A stretch of DNA of 64,000 nucleotides from Halopelagius inordinatus (GTDB lineage Archaea > Halobacteriota > Halobacteria > Halobacteriales > Haloferacaceae). A program made the position numbers and the translations under genes. Below are positions 16,506 to 25,253 of the stretch, piece after piece (position 1 is the stretch's first letter; every line of letters starts with the position of its first letter). The notes beneath the pieces were generated by a model. The model was not told the DNA's origin. It did not search any database and worked only from the letters and a program-made list of their open reading frames with translations. Where the stretch lies: the NCBI RefSeq assembly GCF_900113245.1, contig NZ_FOOQ01000001.1, positions 806,001-870,000 of the forward strand, written 5' to 3'.

Positions 16506-16638
16506 GCCGGGGGTACACCAGCCACGGTGAAAAATCCGCGACCCGGCGGACTCCGGTCGTCGGCGCGGCGTCGGGGACGTTCGCGTACGACGCCTCGACG
16601 GCGGTGACTACACGAGGCTGGGTCGCGTACGCTCTCGC

Positions 16639-17070
16639 ATGTACCGGACGATTCTGCTGCCGACGGACGGGAACCCCCCGGCGCGGGCGGCCCTCGACCG
16701 CGCGATAGAACTCGCCCAAACGTACGACGCGACGCTCCGGGTCGTCTCCGTGGTGAACCTCGGCGACGCGGGGATTCTGTCGCCGGAGACCGTGCCCGTA
16801 GACGGCGTGCGGCAGTCGCTCCGCGGGCGGGCCGAACAGATAGTCGGCGACGCCGTCGAACGGGCCCGAGAGGCCGGCGTCCGCGCCGAGTCGGAGGTGG
16901 TCGTCGGCGTCCCCCACGTCGAGATTCTCGACGCGGCCGAGGACGCGGACCTGGTCGTGATGGGGACGCACGGCCGGTCGGGGCTGAAACGCGCGCTCAT
17001 CGGGAGCGTCACGGAACGGGTTGTCCGCCGGTGCGACGCCCCCGTCTTGACCGTCCGCGCCGAGGAGTAG
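16639..17070 (+). CDS. Universal stress protein, single UspA domain
   Basis: 143 aa starting MYRTILLPTDGN. It has a complete UspA fold with the nucleotide-binding loop VVMGTHGRSGLKRALIGSVTERVVRRCDAPVLTV. It is divergent from the two-domain Usp gene, with 133 bp between them, and converges on the radical SAM gene. Confidence 0.92.
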   Translation: MYRTILLPTDGNPPARAALDRAIELAQTYDATLRVVSVVNLGDAGILSPETVPVDGVRQSLRGRAEQIVGDAVERAREAGVRAESEVVVGVPHVEILDAAEDADLVVMGTHGRSGLKRALIGSVTERVVRRCDAPVLTVRAEE

Positions 17071-17083
17071 AGGCCGGGGCGAC

Positions 17084-18307
17084 TCAGTCGGCCGTCGTCT
17101 CCGTCCCCGCCGACTCCGCGGACTCGACTCCGGACCGTTCGGACTCGGTGAGATAACACTGCGGGTCGGGCGCGAACACGTCGCCCTCGGTTGCCAACGC
17201 GCGGAGGCGCGACCCGCCGCGGCAGATGTCGCGGTACCGGCAGTCGGCGCACTTGCCGGTGAGGTGGTCCTCGCGCTCTCTGAGGGCCGCCAAGAGCGGG
17301 TTCGACTCGTCCTCCCAGATGTCGCCGAACGGTCTGTCGCGGACGTTTCCGAGGCTGTACCCCTGCCAGAACTGCGTGGGGTGGACGTTGCCGCAGTAAT
17401 CGACGTCTGCGACGCGTTCGCCCGTCGGGTCGCCGCCGTTGACTTCGAGATACCGCCGGACCGCTTCGGCCTCCGTCTCGCCGAGTTCCTCGCGGGCGTA
17501 CTCGACGAGGAAGGCGGCGTCGCAGTAGTTGCCCACGAGGAGCGTCTCTATCTCCTCGCCTCGGTCGTGGTACTCCCGCGTCAGGTCACAGAGCCTGCGG
17601 ACGGCCCGCCTGCGGGCGTCGGTCGAGAGGTCGGCGTCCGCGATGTCGCCGCCGCGCCCGCCGTAGTCGAGGTGGTAGAAACAGAAGCGGTCGACGCCGA
17701 CGTCCGCGAGGAGGTGGACCACGTCCTCCATGTCGGGGGCGTTCATCTCGGTGATGGTGTAGCGCAGCCCGGTTTTGAGTCCGGCGTCGAGGCAGTTCTC
17801 GATGCCGCGGACGGCGGCGTCGAACGCGCCCTCCTTCCCGCGGAAGTCGTCGTTTCGCTCCGCGAGGCCGTCGACCGAGACGCCCGCGTACGACAAACCG
17901 GCGTCTCTGAGCGACCGGGCGCGGTCGGCCGTCAGAAGCGTCCCGTTCGTCGAGAGCACCGGCCGGATACCGCGGTCGGAAGCGTGCGCGACGAGCGTCT
18001 CCAAGTCGTCTCGCACGAGGGGTTCGCCGCCCGAAAACAGCAACACCGGAACGCCGTACGCCGCGAGTTCGTCGATGAATCGCGTCGCCTCGGCGGTAGA
18101 GAACTCGCCGGGCGCGGGGTCTAAATCCGCCCCCGCGTAGCAGTGGTCGCAGTAGAGGTTGCACTGCCGCGTGACGTTCCAGACCACGACCGGGCGTCGC
18201 TGTCTGTCCGCCGTTATCTGTCTCTCTTCCGTCTCGCTCGCGGCGTCGTAGCGGAGGCCGTCGCCCGCCGCGCCGAGGCCGCAGAGCAGTTTACTCACGG
18301 ATATCAT
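17084..18307 (-). CDS. Radical SAM/SPASM protein, heme-synthesis (NirJ/AhbC/AhbD) type
   Basis: 407 aa from MISVSKLLCG; the longer upstream frame is antisense noise. The radical SAM cluster motif is CNLYCDHC at about residues 51-58, with GGEPLVR and TNGTLL following. The C-terminal SPASM region has GNVHPTQFWQGYSLGNVRDRPFGDIW and a Cys set KCADCRYRDICRGGSRLRA...C. This pattern is closest to NirJ and the alternative heme pathway enzymes AhbC/AhbD, which remove or modify porphyrin side chains. The ATG overlaps the stop of the small upstream partner gene (ATGA), so the two are made together. Exact substrate is not settled: heme synthesis, or modification of the partner protein. Confidence 0.85.
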   Translation of the reverse strand: MISVSKLLCGLGAAGDGLRYDAASETEERQITADRQRRPVVVWNVTRQCNLYCDHCYAGADLDPAPGEFSTAEATRFIDELAAYGVPVLLFSGGEPLVRDDLETLVAHASDRGIRPVLSTNGTLLTADRARSLRDAGLSYAGVSVDGLAERNDDFRGKEGAFDAAVRGIENCLDAGLKTGLRYTITEMNAPDMEDVVHLLADVGVDRFCFYHLDYGGRGGDIADADLSTDARRRAVRRLCDLTREYHDRGEEIETLLVGNYCDAAFLVEYAREELGETEAEAVRRYLEVNGGDPTGERVADVDYCGNVHPTQFWQGYSLGNVRDRPFGDIWEDESNPLLAALREREDHLTGKCADCRYRDICRGGSRLRALATEGDVFAPDPQCYLTESERSGVESAESAGTETTAD

Positions 18308-18600
18308 CCCGACACCTCCGTCTCCGCCGCGTCTCCGCGGTCTTCGACCGACTCCTCGTCGCCGTCGCCGCCGAGCGTTCGTCCGCCGGTGCGCCGCACC
18401 TCGTCGGCCGGGCAGAGCCACATCGCCTCCGCGGTCCACCCGAACAGCGACTCGGCGTGTTCGCGCGCGGCGGCGGCAGTCGGCGCGTTGACGCTCCCGA
18501 CGTGCCGGAGGCTGTCGGCCGCCTCCTCGCGGACGAACAGTTCCCACTCTCGGCCCGTGTCGGCGCGCGGTGCGCGTGCGGTTTCGTCGTCCCGAGTCAT
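18304..18600 (-). CDS. Small radical SAM-partner protein (Htur_1727-like, PaaB-like fold)
   Basis: 98 aa. The core REWELFVREEAADSLRHVGSVNAPTAAAAREHAESLFGWTAEAMWLCPADEV resembles the PaaB fold and the family catalogued (from memory) as Htur_1727 rSAM-partnered protein. An acidic, probably disordered tail follows (residues 70-98). Its stop overlaps the start of the radical SAM gene, giving strict co-translation. Known families of this pairing are named only by context: the protein may be a substrate, a chaperone or an electron-donor adaptor of the radical SAM enzyme. Confidence 0.75.
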   Translation of the reverse strand: MTRDDETARAPRADTGREWELFVREEAADSLRHVGSVNAPTAAAAREHAESLFGWTAEAMWLCPADEVRRTGGRTLGGDGDEESVEDRGDAAETEVSG

Positions 18601-18702
18601 ACCCGCGACTACGGCCGACCGCCCCTACGTTTCGCTCGGTCGTTCCCACGCTTCGGGAACGGACCGAACCGGTTTTCTGAGGCGAGTCCCACGGAAAAAC
18701 CG

Positions 18703-19215
18703 ATGTACGGAGACAGCCTCTCGCGCCGGGCGTTCGTCGGGTCGACAGCGACGGCGGCGCTCTCGGGTCTCGCGGGATGTTCCGGCGGTGGAACCGACGG
18801 GGGAGACGAGTCGCCGGACGGGTCCGATTCCCCGGACGGGTCCGACTCCCCGGACGACTCCGGGTCGGCCGAGGAGTTCGGCGACTGGTTCGGGGCGACG
18901 ACGAACTACGACGGCGTCGTAGAGAAGACGGGCGAATCGAACGTCGAGGTGGCCGTCGGGTCGGAGGCCAACGGAGGCGCGTACGGCTTTTCGCCCGCCG
19001 CGATTCGCGTCTCTCCGGGAACGACCGTCGTCTGGACGTGGACCGGAGGGGGCGGCGTCCACGACGTGGTTTCGACGGACGACTCCTTCGCGTCCGAACG
19101 CGTCCAGACGGAGGGACACACCTTCGAACACACCTTCGAGGAGGCGGGCACGTTCAAATACTTCTGCACCCCGCACCGGGCGATGGGGATGAAAGGCGCA
19201 GTCGTCGTGGAGTGA
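18703..19215 (+). CDS. hcy: Halocyanin-type blue copper lipoprotein
   Basis: 170 aa periplasm-facing electron carrier. Start MYGDSLSRRAF gives a Tat signal with RR at residues 8-9 and a lipobox LAGC (Cys26), so it is exported folded and lipid-anchored. A Gly/Asp/Ser linker with the repeat SPDGSD twice spans 37-55. The cupredoxin domain has copper ligands His120 (GGVHDV), Cys155 and His158 (YFCTPH) and Met161 or Met163 (AMGMKG). It is divergent from the rSAM pair, with about 100 bp between. It probably passes electrons in respiration; the physical link to a heme-type radical SAM gene may reflect shared respiratory context. Confidence 0.93.
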   Translation: MYGDSLSRRAFVGSTATAALSGLAGCSGGGTDGGDESPDGSDSPDGSDSPDDSGSAEEFGDWFGATTNYDGVVEKTGESNVEVAVGSEANGGAYGFSPAAIRVSPGTTVVWTWTGGGGVHDVVSTDDSFASERVQTEGHTFEHTFEEAGTFKYFCTPHRAMGMKGAVVVE

Positions 19216-19257
19216 GGCGCTCGAACGTTCAAGCCCGTCGAGCGCGTACCGTCAGCC

Positions 19258-19443
19258 ATGACGTACCGCGCCGTCACCCGGAACCGCGACGTGGTCTGTG
19301 AACACTACGTGCTGAACGACCACGGGGTCGAACTGTACGACGCCGACGAAGCGGAGACGTTTCTGGCGTTCGTCCCCTACGAGAACCTCCTCTCGATTCT
19401 GAACGAGGACGCCGCGCGCGCGCCGGACCCGTCTATCCTCTGA
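19258..19443 (+). CDS. Small conserved-looking haloarchaeal protein
   Basis: 61 aa, MTYRAVTRNRDVVCEHY...AFVPYENLLSIL. Acidic with normal codon use, placed right after halocyanin on the same strand with a gap of about 40 bp. No known domain is recognised. A single Cys14 and a hydrophobic C-terminal half suggest a compact beta-alpha protein. Function unknown. Confidence 0.65.
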   Translation: MTYRAVTRNRDVVCEHYVLNDHGVELYDADEAETFLAFVPYENLLSILNEDAARAPDPSIL

Positions 19444-19464
19444 CGTGCGACCGCGCGAGTCGTC

Positions 19465-20640
19465 TCAAAACAGGGGGTCGATAGACTCCTCGTCGCCCTC
19501 CTCGGACGCCCGAATCAGGTTCTGATAGCGGTGACTGCTCGTGGACTCTCGCTCTATGATGTCGCGGCGCGTCTCGATGGCCGTCTCCCGGAGTTCGGCC
19601 ACCCGCGGCACGTCGTCGGTGCCGGACAGGAGGACCACCGCCGCCACGAAATCGGCGCCGGTGTGGTGTGCGCCGCCGCGAATCTCGGCCGACCCCGTCT
19701 CCTCTTCGACCCACGCCCGGCCGCGTTCGATGCCGCGGTGAGACAGTTCCTCTGGCGGTCCGGCGACGACGACCAATCCCCGCTTTGCGCTCTCTCTGTC
19801 GCAGGGCGCGGTGAGGCGACCGAGCATCGCCCGTCGGACGAGGGCGGTCACCCTGTTTGTCACCTTCGCCTCGTCGCGTTCCGGCGGGGAGCCGAACAGT
19901 CGGGCCACCAGGCCGCGGTTCGGCCGTCGAACCTCCACGTTCGCGTAGCCAACGGTGGAGACGCCGCCGGTTTCGAGCGTCTCTAACACGTCGGCGGTAC
20001 CGACGGCGTCGTCGCCGCCGGCGCTCGTTTTGGTCTCGCCCGCGCTGAAGAGGACGCCGAGGCGGCGCGCGAGTTCCCGGTTCAGCGTCGCGTAGTTGTC
20101 GGAGACGCTCTCGCCGGACTGCCGCCACGCGTCGTTGTCGAACAGAAGGAGATTGTCGACTTCGCGGACGAACGTCGGAAACGACCGCGCGGCGTTGAGG
20201 GTGTTGATGTCGCCCTCGCTTCTGTCGGGGAGGACGCCGACGCCGAGTACGGGTTCCGAGTACACCCGACGGAGTTCGTTCGCGACGACGGGCGCGCCGC
20301 CGCTTCCGGTCCCGCCGCCGAGTCCGGCGACGACGACGAAGGCGTCTACCTCGTGCGTCGAGAACTCGTCTACGACCGAGAGGACGTCGCCGATGTCCTC
20401 TCTCGTCACCTCCGCTCCGAGTTCGTTGTCCGCGCCGACGCCGTGTCCCTTCACGCGCGACTGTCCGACGAGGATGCGGCGGTTCTCCGGCAGGCGTTCG
20501 AGTTCCACCAAGTCGGCGCGAGCGGTGTTCACCGCGAGTGCGTCGGCGACGAAATCGACGCCCACGTTCGACTCGTACGACGAGAGCGCCTCGACGATTC
20601 TCCCGCCCGCCAGTCCGATCCCGATGAGTGCGACCTTCAT
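19465..20640 (-). CDS. cetZ: CetZ-family tubulin/FtsZ-like GTPase
   Basis: 391 aa from MKVALIGIGLAGGRIVEAL; a GTG three codons upstream is possible. The tubulin signature GLGGGTGSGGAPV lies at residues 107-118, with DRSEGDINTLNAA and SVSDNYATLNREL following. The spacing and the GTGSGG form fit the CetZ branch rather than cell-division FtsZ. CetZ proteins form cytoskeletal filaments that control cell shape and motility in haloarchaea. The gene stands alone, so which paralogue it represents cannot be told. Confidence 0.85.
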   Translation of the reverse strand: MKVALIGIGLAGGRIVEALSSYESNVGVDFVADALAVNTARADLVELERLPENRRILVGQSRVKGHGVGADNELGAEVTREDIGDVLSVVDEFSTHEVDAFVVVAGLGGGTGSGGAPVVANELRRVYSEPVLGVGVLPDRSEGDINTLNAARSFPTFVREVDNLLLFDNDAWRQSGESVSDNYATLNRELARRLGVLFSAGETKTSAGGDDAVGTADVLETLETGGVSTVGYANVEVRRPNRGLVARLFGSPPERDEAKVTNRVTALVRRAMLGRLTAPCDRESAKRGLVVVAGPPEELSHRGIERGRAWVEEETGSAEIRGGAHHTGADFVAAVVLLSGTDDVPRVAELRETAIETRRDIIERESTSSHRYQNLIRASEEGDEESIDPLF

Positions 20641-20778
20641 GTGTGGCACCTGACGCGAGTCAGTCGAGGCGTCAGACGCGCCGTGACCGTATCAATACAA
20701 CGGCGTTATAGCGGCGTTATCTCGGCGAGCCTCGGTTAAACGCATGACTGAACACGCTCGACCCCCGAGACGGAAGTG

Positions 20779-21069
20779 ATGAGTCGAGACGCGGACGACG
20801 AGTTCCCGACGCCGAACGCCGGTCGGTCCCGCGAACGACTGCTCTTTCGAGCGCTCTGTACCGCAGTCGTCGCCGCGGTCGTTCTCGCGTGGAACTACGA
20901 GTTCCTCCTCCGACTGCGCCCGTTGCTGTGGCCGCCGACGGACCCGATTTCGCGGTGGCTCGGGCTCGCGTTGCTTCAGGTCGGCGCGCACATCCTCCTT
21001 CCGGGACTCGTCGGCTCGTTCGTCGCAGACCGCCTGTACGACCGTTACGTCGCAGACGACTCCGACTGA
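20779..21069 (+). CDS. Small membrane protein
   Basis: 96 aa with two hydrophobic segments (about 24-42 and 62-83: RALCTAVVAAVVLAWNYEFLL and LGLALLQVGAHILLPGLVGSF), charged at both ends. An in-frame GTG lies one codon earlier. It overlaps the end of the convergent btuD gene by 25 nt. No family is recognised. Confidence 0.6.
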   Translation: MSRDADDEFPTPNAGRSRERLLFRALCTAVVAAVVLAWNYEFLLRLRPLLWPPTDPISRWLGLALLQVGAHILLPGLVGSFVADRLYDRYVADDSD

Positions 21070-22334
21070 CCGAGACCCTCCGTCCCCGTCGTCTCACCCT
21101 CGACTTCCGCGGTCACGGCCGCCAACACGTCTCCGGCGTCGACGACGGTGCCGCGAGAGCGGAGTCGGTCGTAGACGCGCGCGGCCTCCTCTCCGGCGTA
21201 GTTTCGCTCCGCGAACGGTCGCTGTTCGACGACGACGAGACGGTCCGCCTCGGCGGCCGCCCGGAGGTTCGCGAGGTTCCCCCGCCCGATTTCCACGTCG
21301 GCGACGACGACGCAGTCCGCGCGTTCGACCCGGGACGCCACGGCGTCGCGCGCCGCCGAATCGAGAGACGAGAACGGGGGTACCGTCACCGCGTCGAGGC
21401 CGAGGCTCCGCGCCGTCTCCGTGTCCGTGTCGCCCTCGTTCAACGCGCCGACTGAGACGTCGTACCCCGCCGCAGAGAGGAGATAGAGATGTCTCGCGGC
21501 GGTGCCGCCCCCGCCGACGACGTGGACGCGTCCCTCCGCGTCGCCCGCCCGCGCCTCCGGTAACGCCGTCACGTAGACGGACCCGGTGACGGGGTGGCGC
21601 GACACCACCGCGTTCGCGCCGAACGCGCCGTCGAGGTTGTCCTCCGTGAGAACCGCCTCTGGCGGGCCGGTGGCGACGACGCGCCCCTCAGAGAGGAGGA
21701 CGAGTTCGTCGCAGTAGTGCGCCGCGAGGTTCAGGTCGTGGATGGCCGCGACGGCCGTCTTCCCCTCCGCGACGAGTTCGGAGACGAGTTCGAGCGTCCG
21801 GACCTGGTGGTTGATGTCGAGGCTTGCGGTCGGTTCGTCCAAGAGGAGAAGCGGCGTCGCCTGCGCGAGTGCGCGAGCGATGAGGACTCGCTGTCGTTCC
21901 CCGCCCGAGACGTCCGTGACGGCGCGGTCCGCGAGTTCCGCCACCTCCGTCCGGGCTATCGCCCGTTCGACGGCCGACGCGTCCTCGTCGTCCCACCCGC
22001 CGAACCGAGAGAGGTGGGGCGTCCGTCCCATCCGAATCGTCTCGCGGACGTCGAAGTCGAACGAGACGGACGTGTCCTGCGGGACGGTCGCGGCGAGGCG
22101 ACTGGCGGCTTTCGACCCGAGTCGGTCGATTCGCTCGCCCGCCACCTCGACGTGCCCCCGAGTCGGCGAGAGCGCCCCGCTGAACGCCCGAAGCAGCGTC
22201 GTCTTGCCCGCGCCGTTCGGACCGATGAGGCCGACGAACGTCCCCGACCCGACGTCCACGGAGACGCCGTCCAGGATGGTCGTCCCCCCGAGGTCGATTC
22301 GGAGGTCGGACGCGCGCACGAGGGGGTCGGTCAC
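21045..22334 (-). CDS. btuD: BtuD-type ABC ATPase with extra C-terminal domain
   Basis: 429 aa, starting at a GTG that overlaps the permease stop (GTGA). The N-terminal about 255 residues form a metal-chelate/cobalamin-type ATPase: GPNGAGKTTLLRAFSG, DVSGGERQRVLIARALAQ, LLLLDEPTASLDINHQ, AIHDLNLAAHYCDELVLL. An extra domain of about 160 residues (RVHVVGGGGTAARHLYLLSAAGYDVSVGALNEGDTD...) looks Rossmann-like and is not needed for transport. It powers BtuC/BtuF import of cobalamin or a siderophore; the extra domain may sense a nucleotide or corrinoid. Confidence 0.9.
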   Translation of the reverse strand: MTDPLVRASDLRIDLGGTTILDGVSVDVGSGTFVGLIGPNGAGKTTLLRAFSGALSPTRGHVEVAGERIDRLGSKAASRLAATVPQDTSVSFDFDVRETIRMGRTPHLSRFGGWDDEDASAVERAIARTEVAELADRAVTDVSGGERQRVLIARALAQATPLLLLDEPTASLDINHQVRTLELVSELVAEGKTAVAAIHDLNLAAHYCDELVLLSEGRVVATGPPEAVLTEDNLDGAFGANAVVSRHPVTGSVYVTALPEARAGDAEGRVHVVGGGGTAARHLYLLSAAGYDVSVGALNEGDTDTETARSLGLDAVTVPPFSSLDSAARDAVASRVERADCVVVADVEIGRGNLANLRAAAEADRLVVVEQRPFAERNYAGEEAARVYDRLRSRGTVVDAGDVLAAVTAEVEGETTGTEGLGQSESSAT

Positions 22335-23440
22335 AGGCTGTGCACCTCCCGCGTCCGGAGGAGGTACAGAAAGAAGGGAGCGCCGAGCGCCGCCGTCACG
22401 ATGCCGACGGGAATCTCCGCCGCCCCGGAGCGAGCGAGGGTGTCCGTGGCGACGAGGAACGAGGCCCCCGCCAGCGCACTCGTCGGCAGGAGGATGCGGT
22501 GGTCCGGGCCGACGACGAGGCGGACGCCGTGCGGGACGATGAGGCCGACGAAGCCGATGACGCCCGTGACGGCGACGGCGGCGGCGGTGACGATGCTCGA
22601 CGCCGCGAGCAGGATTCGCTTCGTCCGTTCGACTTCGATGCCGAGGCTTCGGGCGTCGTCTTCGCCGAGGAGCAGGACGTTCAGGTCGCGGCCGTAGGTC
22701 AACAGCAAGACGAAAAGCGGCGGGACGACGAGCAGGACGGTCCGAACCTCGTCCCACGTCGCGCCGCCGAGGTGGCCCATCAGCCAGTAGACGACCCGTC
22801 TAAGGCTCTCACCGCTGTGAAGCAGCATGAACGAGATGACCGCGCCGAGGAACGTCTGCACCGCGACGCCGGCGAGAAGGAGCGTCGCGGTCGGCGTGTG
22901 GCCGCCTTCGCTGGCGAGGACGTAGACGCCGAACGCCGTCACGAGAGCCGTCACGAACGCCGCGCTCTGGAGTTGCAGGCCGAACGGGAGGGCGAAGGGG
23001 AGGACGATAGACGCCACCGCCCCGACGGCCGCCCCAGAGGAGACGCCGATGATGGAGGGGTCTGCCATGGGGTTTCGGAAGAACCCCTGCATGACGACGC
23101 CCGCGGTGGCGAGTGCGAAACCGACGAACGCGGCGAGGACGATTCGCGGCAGGCGGACGCTCCGGACGATGACGGTGTGGGTCCGTTCGACCGGGAACTG
23201 AAACACCGACGCGAAGGACAGATGCGGCGCGGCGACGGTCGTCTGGCCGACGAGGGGAAGAGACACGGGGGTGGGAGAGAACGCGAGGCCGGACGGCACC
23301 GCGACGGCGTTCAACACCACCTTCGCGACGGTTCGGGCGGGGATGGACACCGGCCCGATGCCGGCGCTGACGAGGACGACGGCGACGAGGAGACCGGCTA
23401 GCCCTCCCGACCACGCGAGAGTCCGGGTGCGGACATCCAT
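22331..23440 (-). CDS. btuC: BtuC/FecD-type ABC permease
   Basis: 369 aa from MDVRTRTLAWSGG; the longer frame runs into the divergent btuF gene. About ten membrane helices. Family motifs: RLPRIVLAAFVGFALATAGVVMQGFFRNPMADPSIIGVSSGAA, ATLLLAGVAVQTFLGAVISFM, and GFVGLIVPHGVRLVVGPDHRILLP. The coupling region follows the BtuC pattern. It is co-translated with btuD and shares a 67-bp divergent promoter with btuF. Confidence 0.92.
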   Translation of the reverse strand: MDVRTRTLAWSGGLAGLLVAVVLVSAGIGPVSIPARTVAKVVLNAVAVPSGLAFSPTPVSLPLVGQTTVAAPHLSFASVFQFPVERTHTVIVRSVRLPRIVLAAFVGFALATAGVVMQGFFRNPMADPSIIGVSSGAAVGAVASIVLPFALPFGLQLQSAAFVTALVTAFGVYVLASEGGHTPTATLLLAGVAVQTFLGAVISFMLLHSGESLRRVVYWLMGHLGGATWDEVRTVLLVVPPLFVLLLTYGRDLNVLLLGEDDARSLGIEVERTKRILLAASSIVTAAAVAVTGVIGFVGLIVPHGVRLVVGPDHRILLPTSALAGASFLVATDTLARSGAAEIPVGIVTAALGAPFFLYLLRTREVHSL

Positions 23441-23507
23441 GAGTTCGTAACACAATCGCAGTTGGTTTAGGTAAATACTTGTTGCGATAGCGGGCACAGA
23501 CGGGCAC
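23441..23507. promoter_or_regulatory. Divergent btuC / btuF promoter with inverted repeat
   Basis: This 67-bp gap must serve both genes. ATCGCA (23455-23460) and TGCGAT (23483-23488) form an inverted repeat flanking TTTAGGTAAATAC, a TATA-like core. This looks like an operator for a metal- or cobalamin-responsive repressor. Arms are only 6 bp, so the case is modest. Confidence 0.4.
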
Positions 23508-24623
23508 ATGCAACCTCGGACAGTCGCTCTCGTCGCACTCCTCGTCGTCGCCGCGGTGGCGCCGACGGCGGGTCTCGCGGCGGCACAGGCGGACGATGCG
23601 TCCTCGGTGCAGGAATCGTGTAGCTTCCCGTACTCGGCGACAGACGCGACGGGAACGGAGGTGACGCTCGAAGAGGACCCCGAACGCGTCGTGACGCTCA
23701 ACCCGAGCGCCGCACAGACGATGTGGGAGATAGGCGCGCGCGACGAAGTCGTCGGCGTCTCCCAGTACGCCTCCTATCTCGAAGGGGCGGACGGGAAGGC
23801 GAACGTCTCCGGCGAGAGCGGACCGAGCGTCGAACGGGTTCTCGCCGCCGACCCCGACTTGGTTCTCGTTCCGAACTCGACGTACGGGCTGGCGGAGGAC
23901 CGAATCGAGCAGATTCGCGACCAAGGCGTCCCCGTGTTCGTCTTCGGGGCGGGAACGTCTCTGGAGTACGTCGCGAACAAGACGGAGCGAATCGGGCGAC
24001 TGACCGGTAACTGCGAGGGAGGTCAGCGGACCGCAGACGACATCCGCGAGTCCGTCAGCCTGATGCGGGAGGTACTCGCAGACGAGGAGAAGCCGGTCGG
24101 ACTCAACGTCTTCTACGGCTACACCTCCGGGGAGAACACGTTCATCGGCGACGTGATGACCACCGCCGGACTCCGTAACGGGGCGGCGGAGGCCGGTATC
24201 TCCGGCTTCGGGCAGATAAACGACGAGACGGTCGTCGAGATGAACCCCGCGTGGATAGTCGCGCCCGAGGGCGCGCCGATTCCGGACAACGACGCCTACC
24301 GGAGCACCACGGCGATACGAGAGGACAACGTCGTCCGAGTGGACGAGAACAACCTCCAACAGGCCGCGCCGCGGTCCGTAGACGCCGCAGAGACCGTCAT
24401 GCGGTCCGTCCACCCCGAGGCGTTCGAGGAGTACCGGTCGATGAAACAGCAGTCCAACGAGACGGAGACGACAGTGGAGATGACGGTAGAGACGACCGGT
24501 TCGACCGGTCAACCGACCGACGCCGCCACGACCGAAGAGACGGGGACTGGCGCTCCCGGGTTCGGCGTCGCCGCGTCCGTCGTCGCCCTTCTCGGCGCGT
24601 CGCTTCTGGCGCGTCGGCGGTAG
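23508..24623 (+). CDS. btuF: BtuF-type substrate-binding protein with PGF-CTERM anchor
   Basis: 371 aa. A Sec-type signal peptide MQPRTVALVALLVVAAVAP...LAAAQA is followed by the helical-backbone binding fold (ERVVTLNPSAAQTMWEIGARDEVVGVSQYASYL, ERVLAADPDLVLVPN, GVPVFVFG). A Thr/Glu-rich stalk leads to PGFGVAASVVALLGASLLARRR, a PGF-CTERM signal. It is therefore anchored by archaeosortase, not by a lipobox. Divergent from btuC. Ligand is cobalamin or another metal chelate; BtuF is the usual haloarchaeal assignment for this arrangement. Confidence 0.88.
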   Translation: MQPRTVALVALLVVAAVAPTAGLAAAQADDASSVQESCSFPYSATDATGTEVTLEEDPERVVTLNPSAAQTMWEIGARDEVVGVSQYASYLEGADGKANVSGESGPSVERVLAADPDLVLVPNSTYGLAEDRIEQIRDQGVPVFVFGAGTSLEYVANKTERIGRLTGNCEGGQRTADDIRESVSLMREVLADEEKPVGLNVFYGYTSGENTFIGDVMTTAGLRNGAAEAGISGFGQINDETVVEMNPAWIVAPEGAPIPDNDAYRSTTAIREDNVVRVDENNLQQAAPRSVDAAETVMRSVHPEAFEEYRSMKQQSNETETTVEMTVETTGSTGQPTDAATTEETGTGAPGFGVAASVVALLGASLLARRR

Positions 24624-24692
24624 GCCGGACTGACCGCTCTCTCTCGACCGCGGACCACAACCGTATTACGGCCGCGCCGCACCCCTTTCGGT

Positions 24693-24974
24693 ATGGCCGT
24701 CGAGAACGTCATCTGGCCCGTCTACATCGATGCGTCGAAGTCGCGGTCCGAGGGGCGTCGGGTCCCCCTCGACGCCGCAGTGGAGGAACCGACGGTGGAC
24801 GAGATCGCCGACGCCGTCCAACAGGTCGGCTACGACGCTGTCATCGAACGAGACGTGACGCACCCCCGCGAGTGGGACGCCCGCGGGCGGGTGCTGGTCA
24901 AAGGCGCGGAGGACTCCACGAAGAACGACCTGGTGCAAGCCGTCGCCGCGTACGTCGGCATCCTCCGAAGCTGA
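24693..24974 (+). CDS. srp19: Signal recognition particle 19-kDa subunit
   Basis: 93 aa RNA-binding protein that helps fold SRP RNA for SRP54 binding. Motifs: [33 protein letters not shown] and [12 protein letters not shown]. The stop overlaps the start of gar1 (TGATG), so the two are co-translated, a pairing of two small RNP proteins. Confidence 0.95.
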   Translation: MAVENVIWPVYIDASKSRSEGRRVPLDAAVEEPTVDEIADAVQQVGYDAVIERDVTHPREWDARGRVLVKGAEDSTKNDLVQAVAAYVGILRS

Positions 24975-25207
24975 TGGCGATGCAACGCGTCGGCACCGTC
25001 TCTCGGACCGCCCAGAACCTCGTCATCGCGCGGGCCGACGACGACAACCACCCCGACATCGGCCGCGACGTGGTGGACGAGACGATGTCGAGCGTCGGGC
25101 GCGTCGTCGACGTGTTCGGCCCCGTCGAACGACCGTACGTCGCGATCACGCCGAACGAGGGAACGTCACCGGCGTCGCTCGTCGGAACGAAACTGTACGC
25201 CCGCTAG
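24974..25207 (+). CDS. gar1: H/ACA RNP subunit Gar1
   Basis: 77 aa; the ATG used overlaps the srp19 stop, and a Met two codons later is an alternative. The sequence RVGTVSRTAQNLVIARADD...GRDVVDETMSSVGRVVDVFGPVERPYVAITP has the Gar1 beta-barrel signature. Works with Cbf5, Nop10 and L7Ae in pseudouridylation of rRNA. Confidence 0.92.
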   Translation: MAMQRVGTVSRTAQNLVIARADDDNHPDIGRDVVDETMSSVGRVVDVFGPVERPYVAITPNEGTSPASLVGTKLYAR

Positions 25208-25253
25208 CCGACGAAACACAACCCCCATACCGCACCGGGCGAAACGGGGCGAC

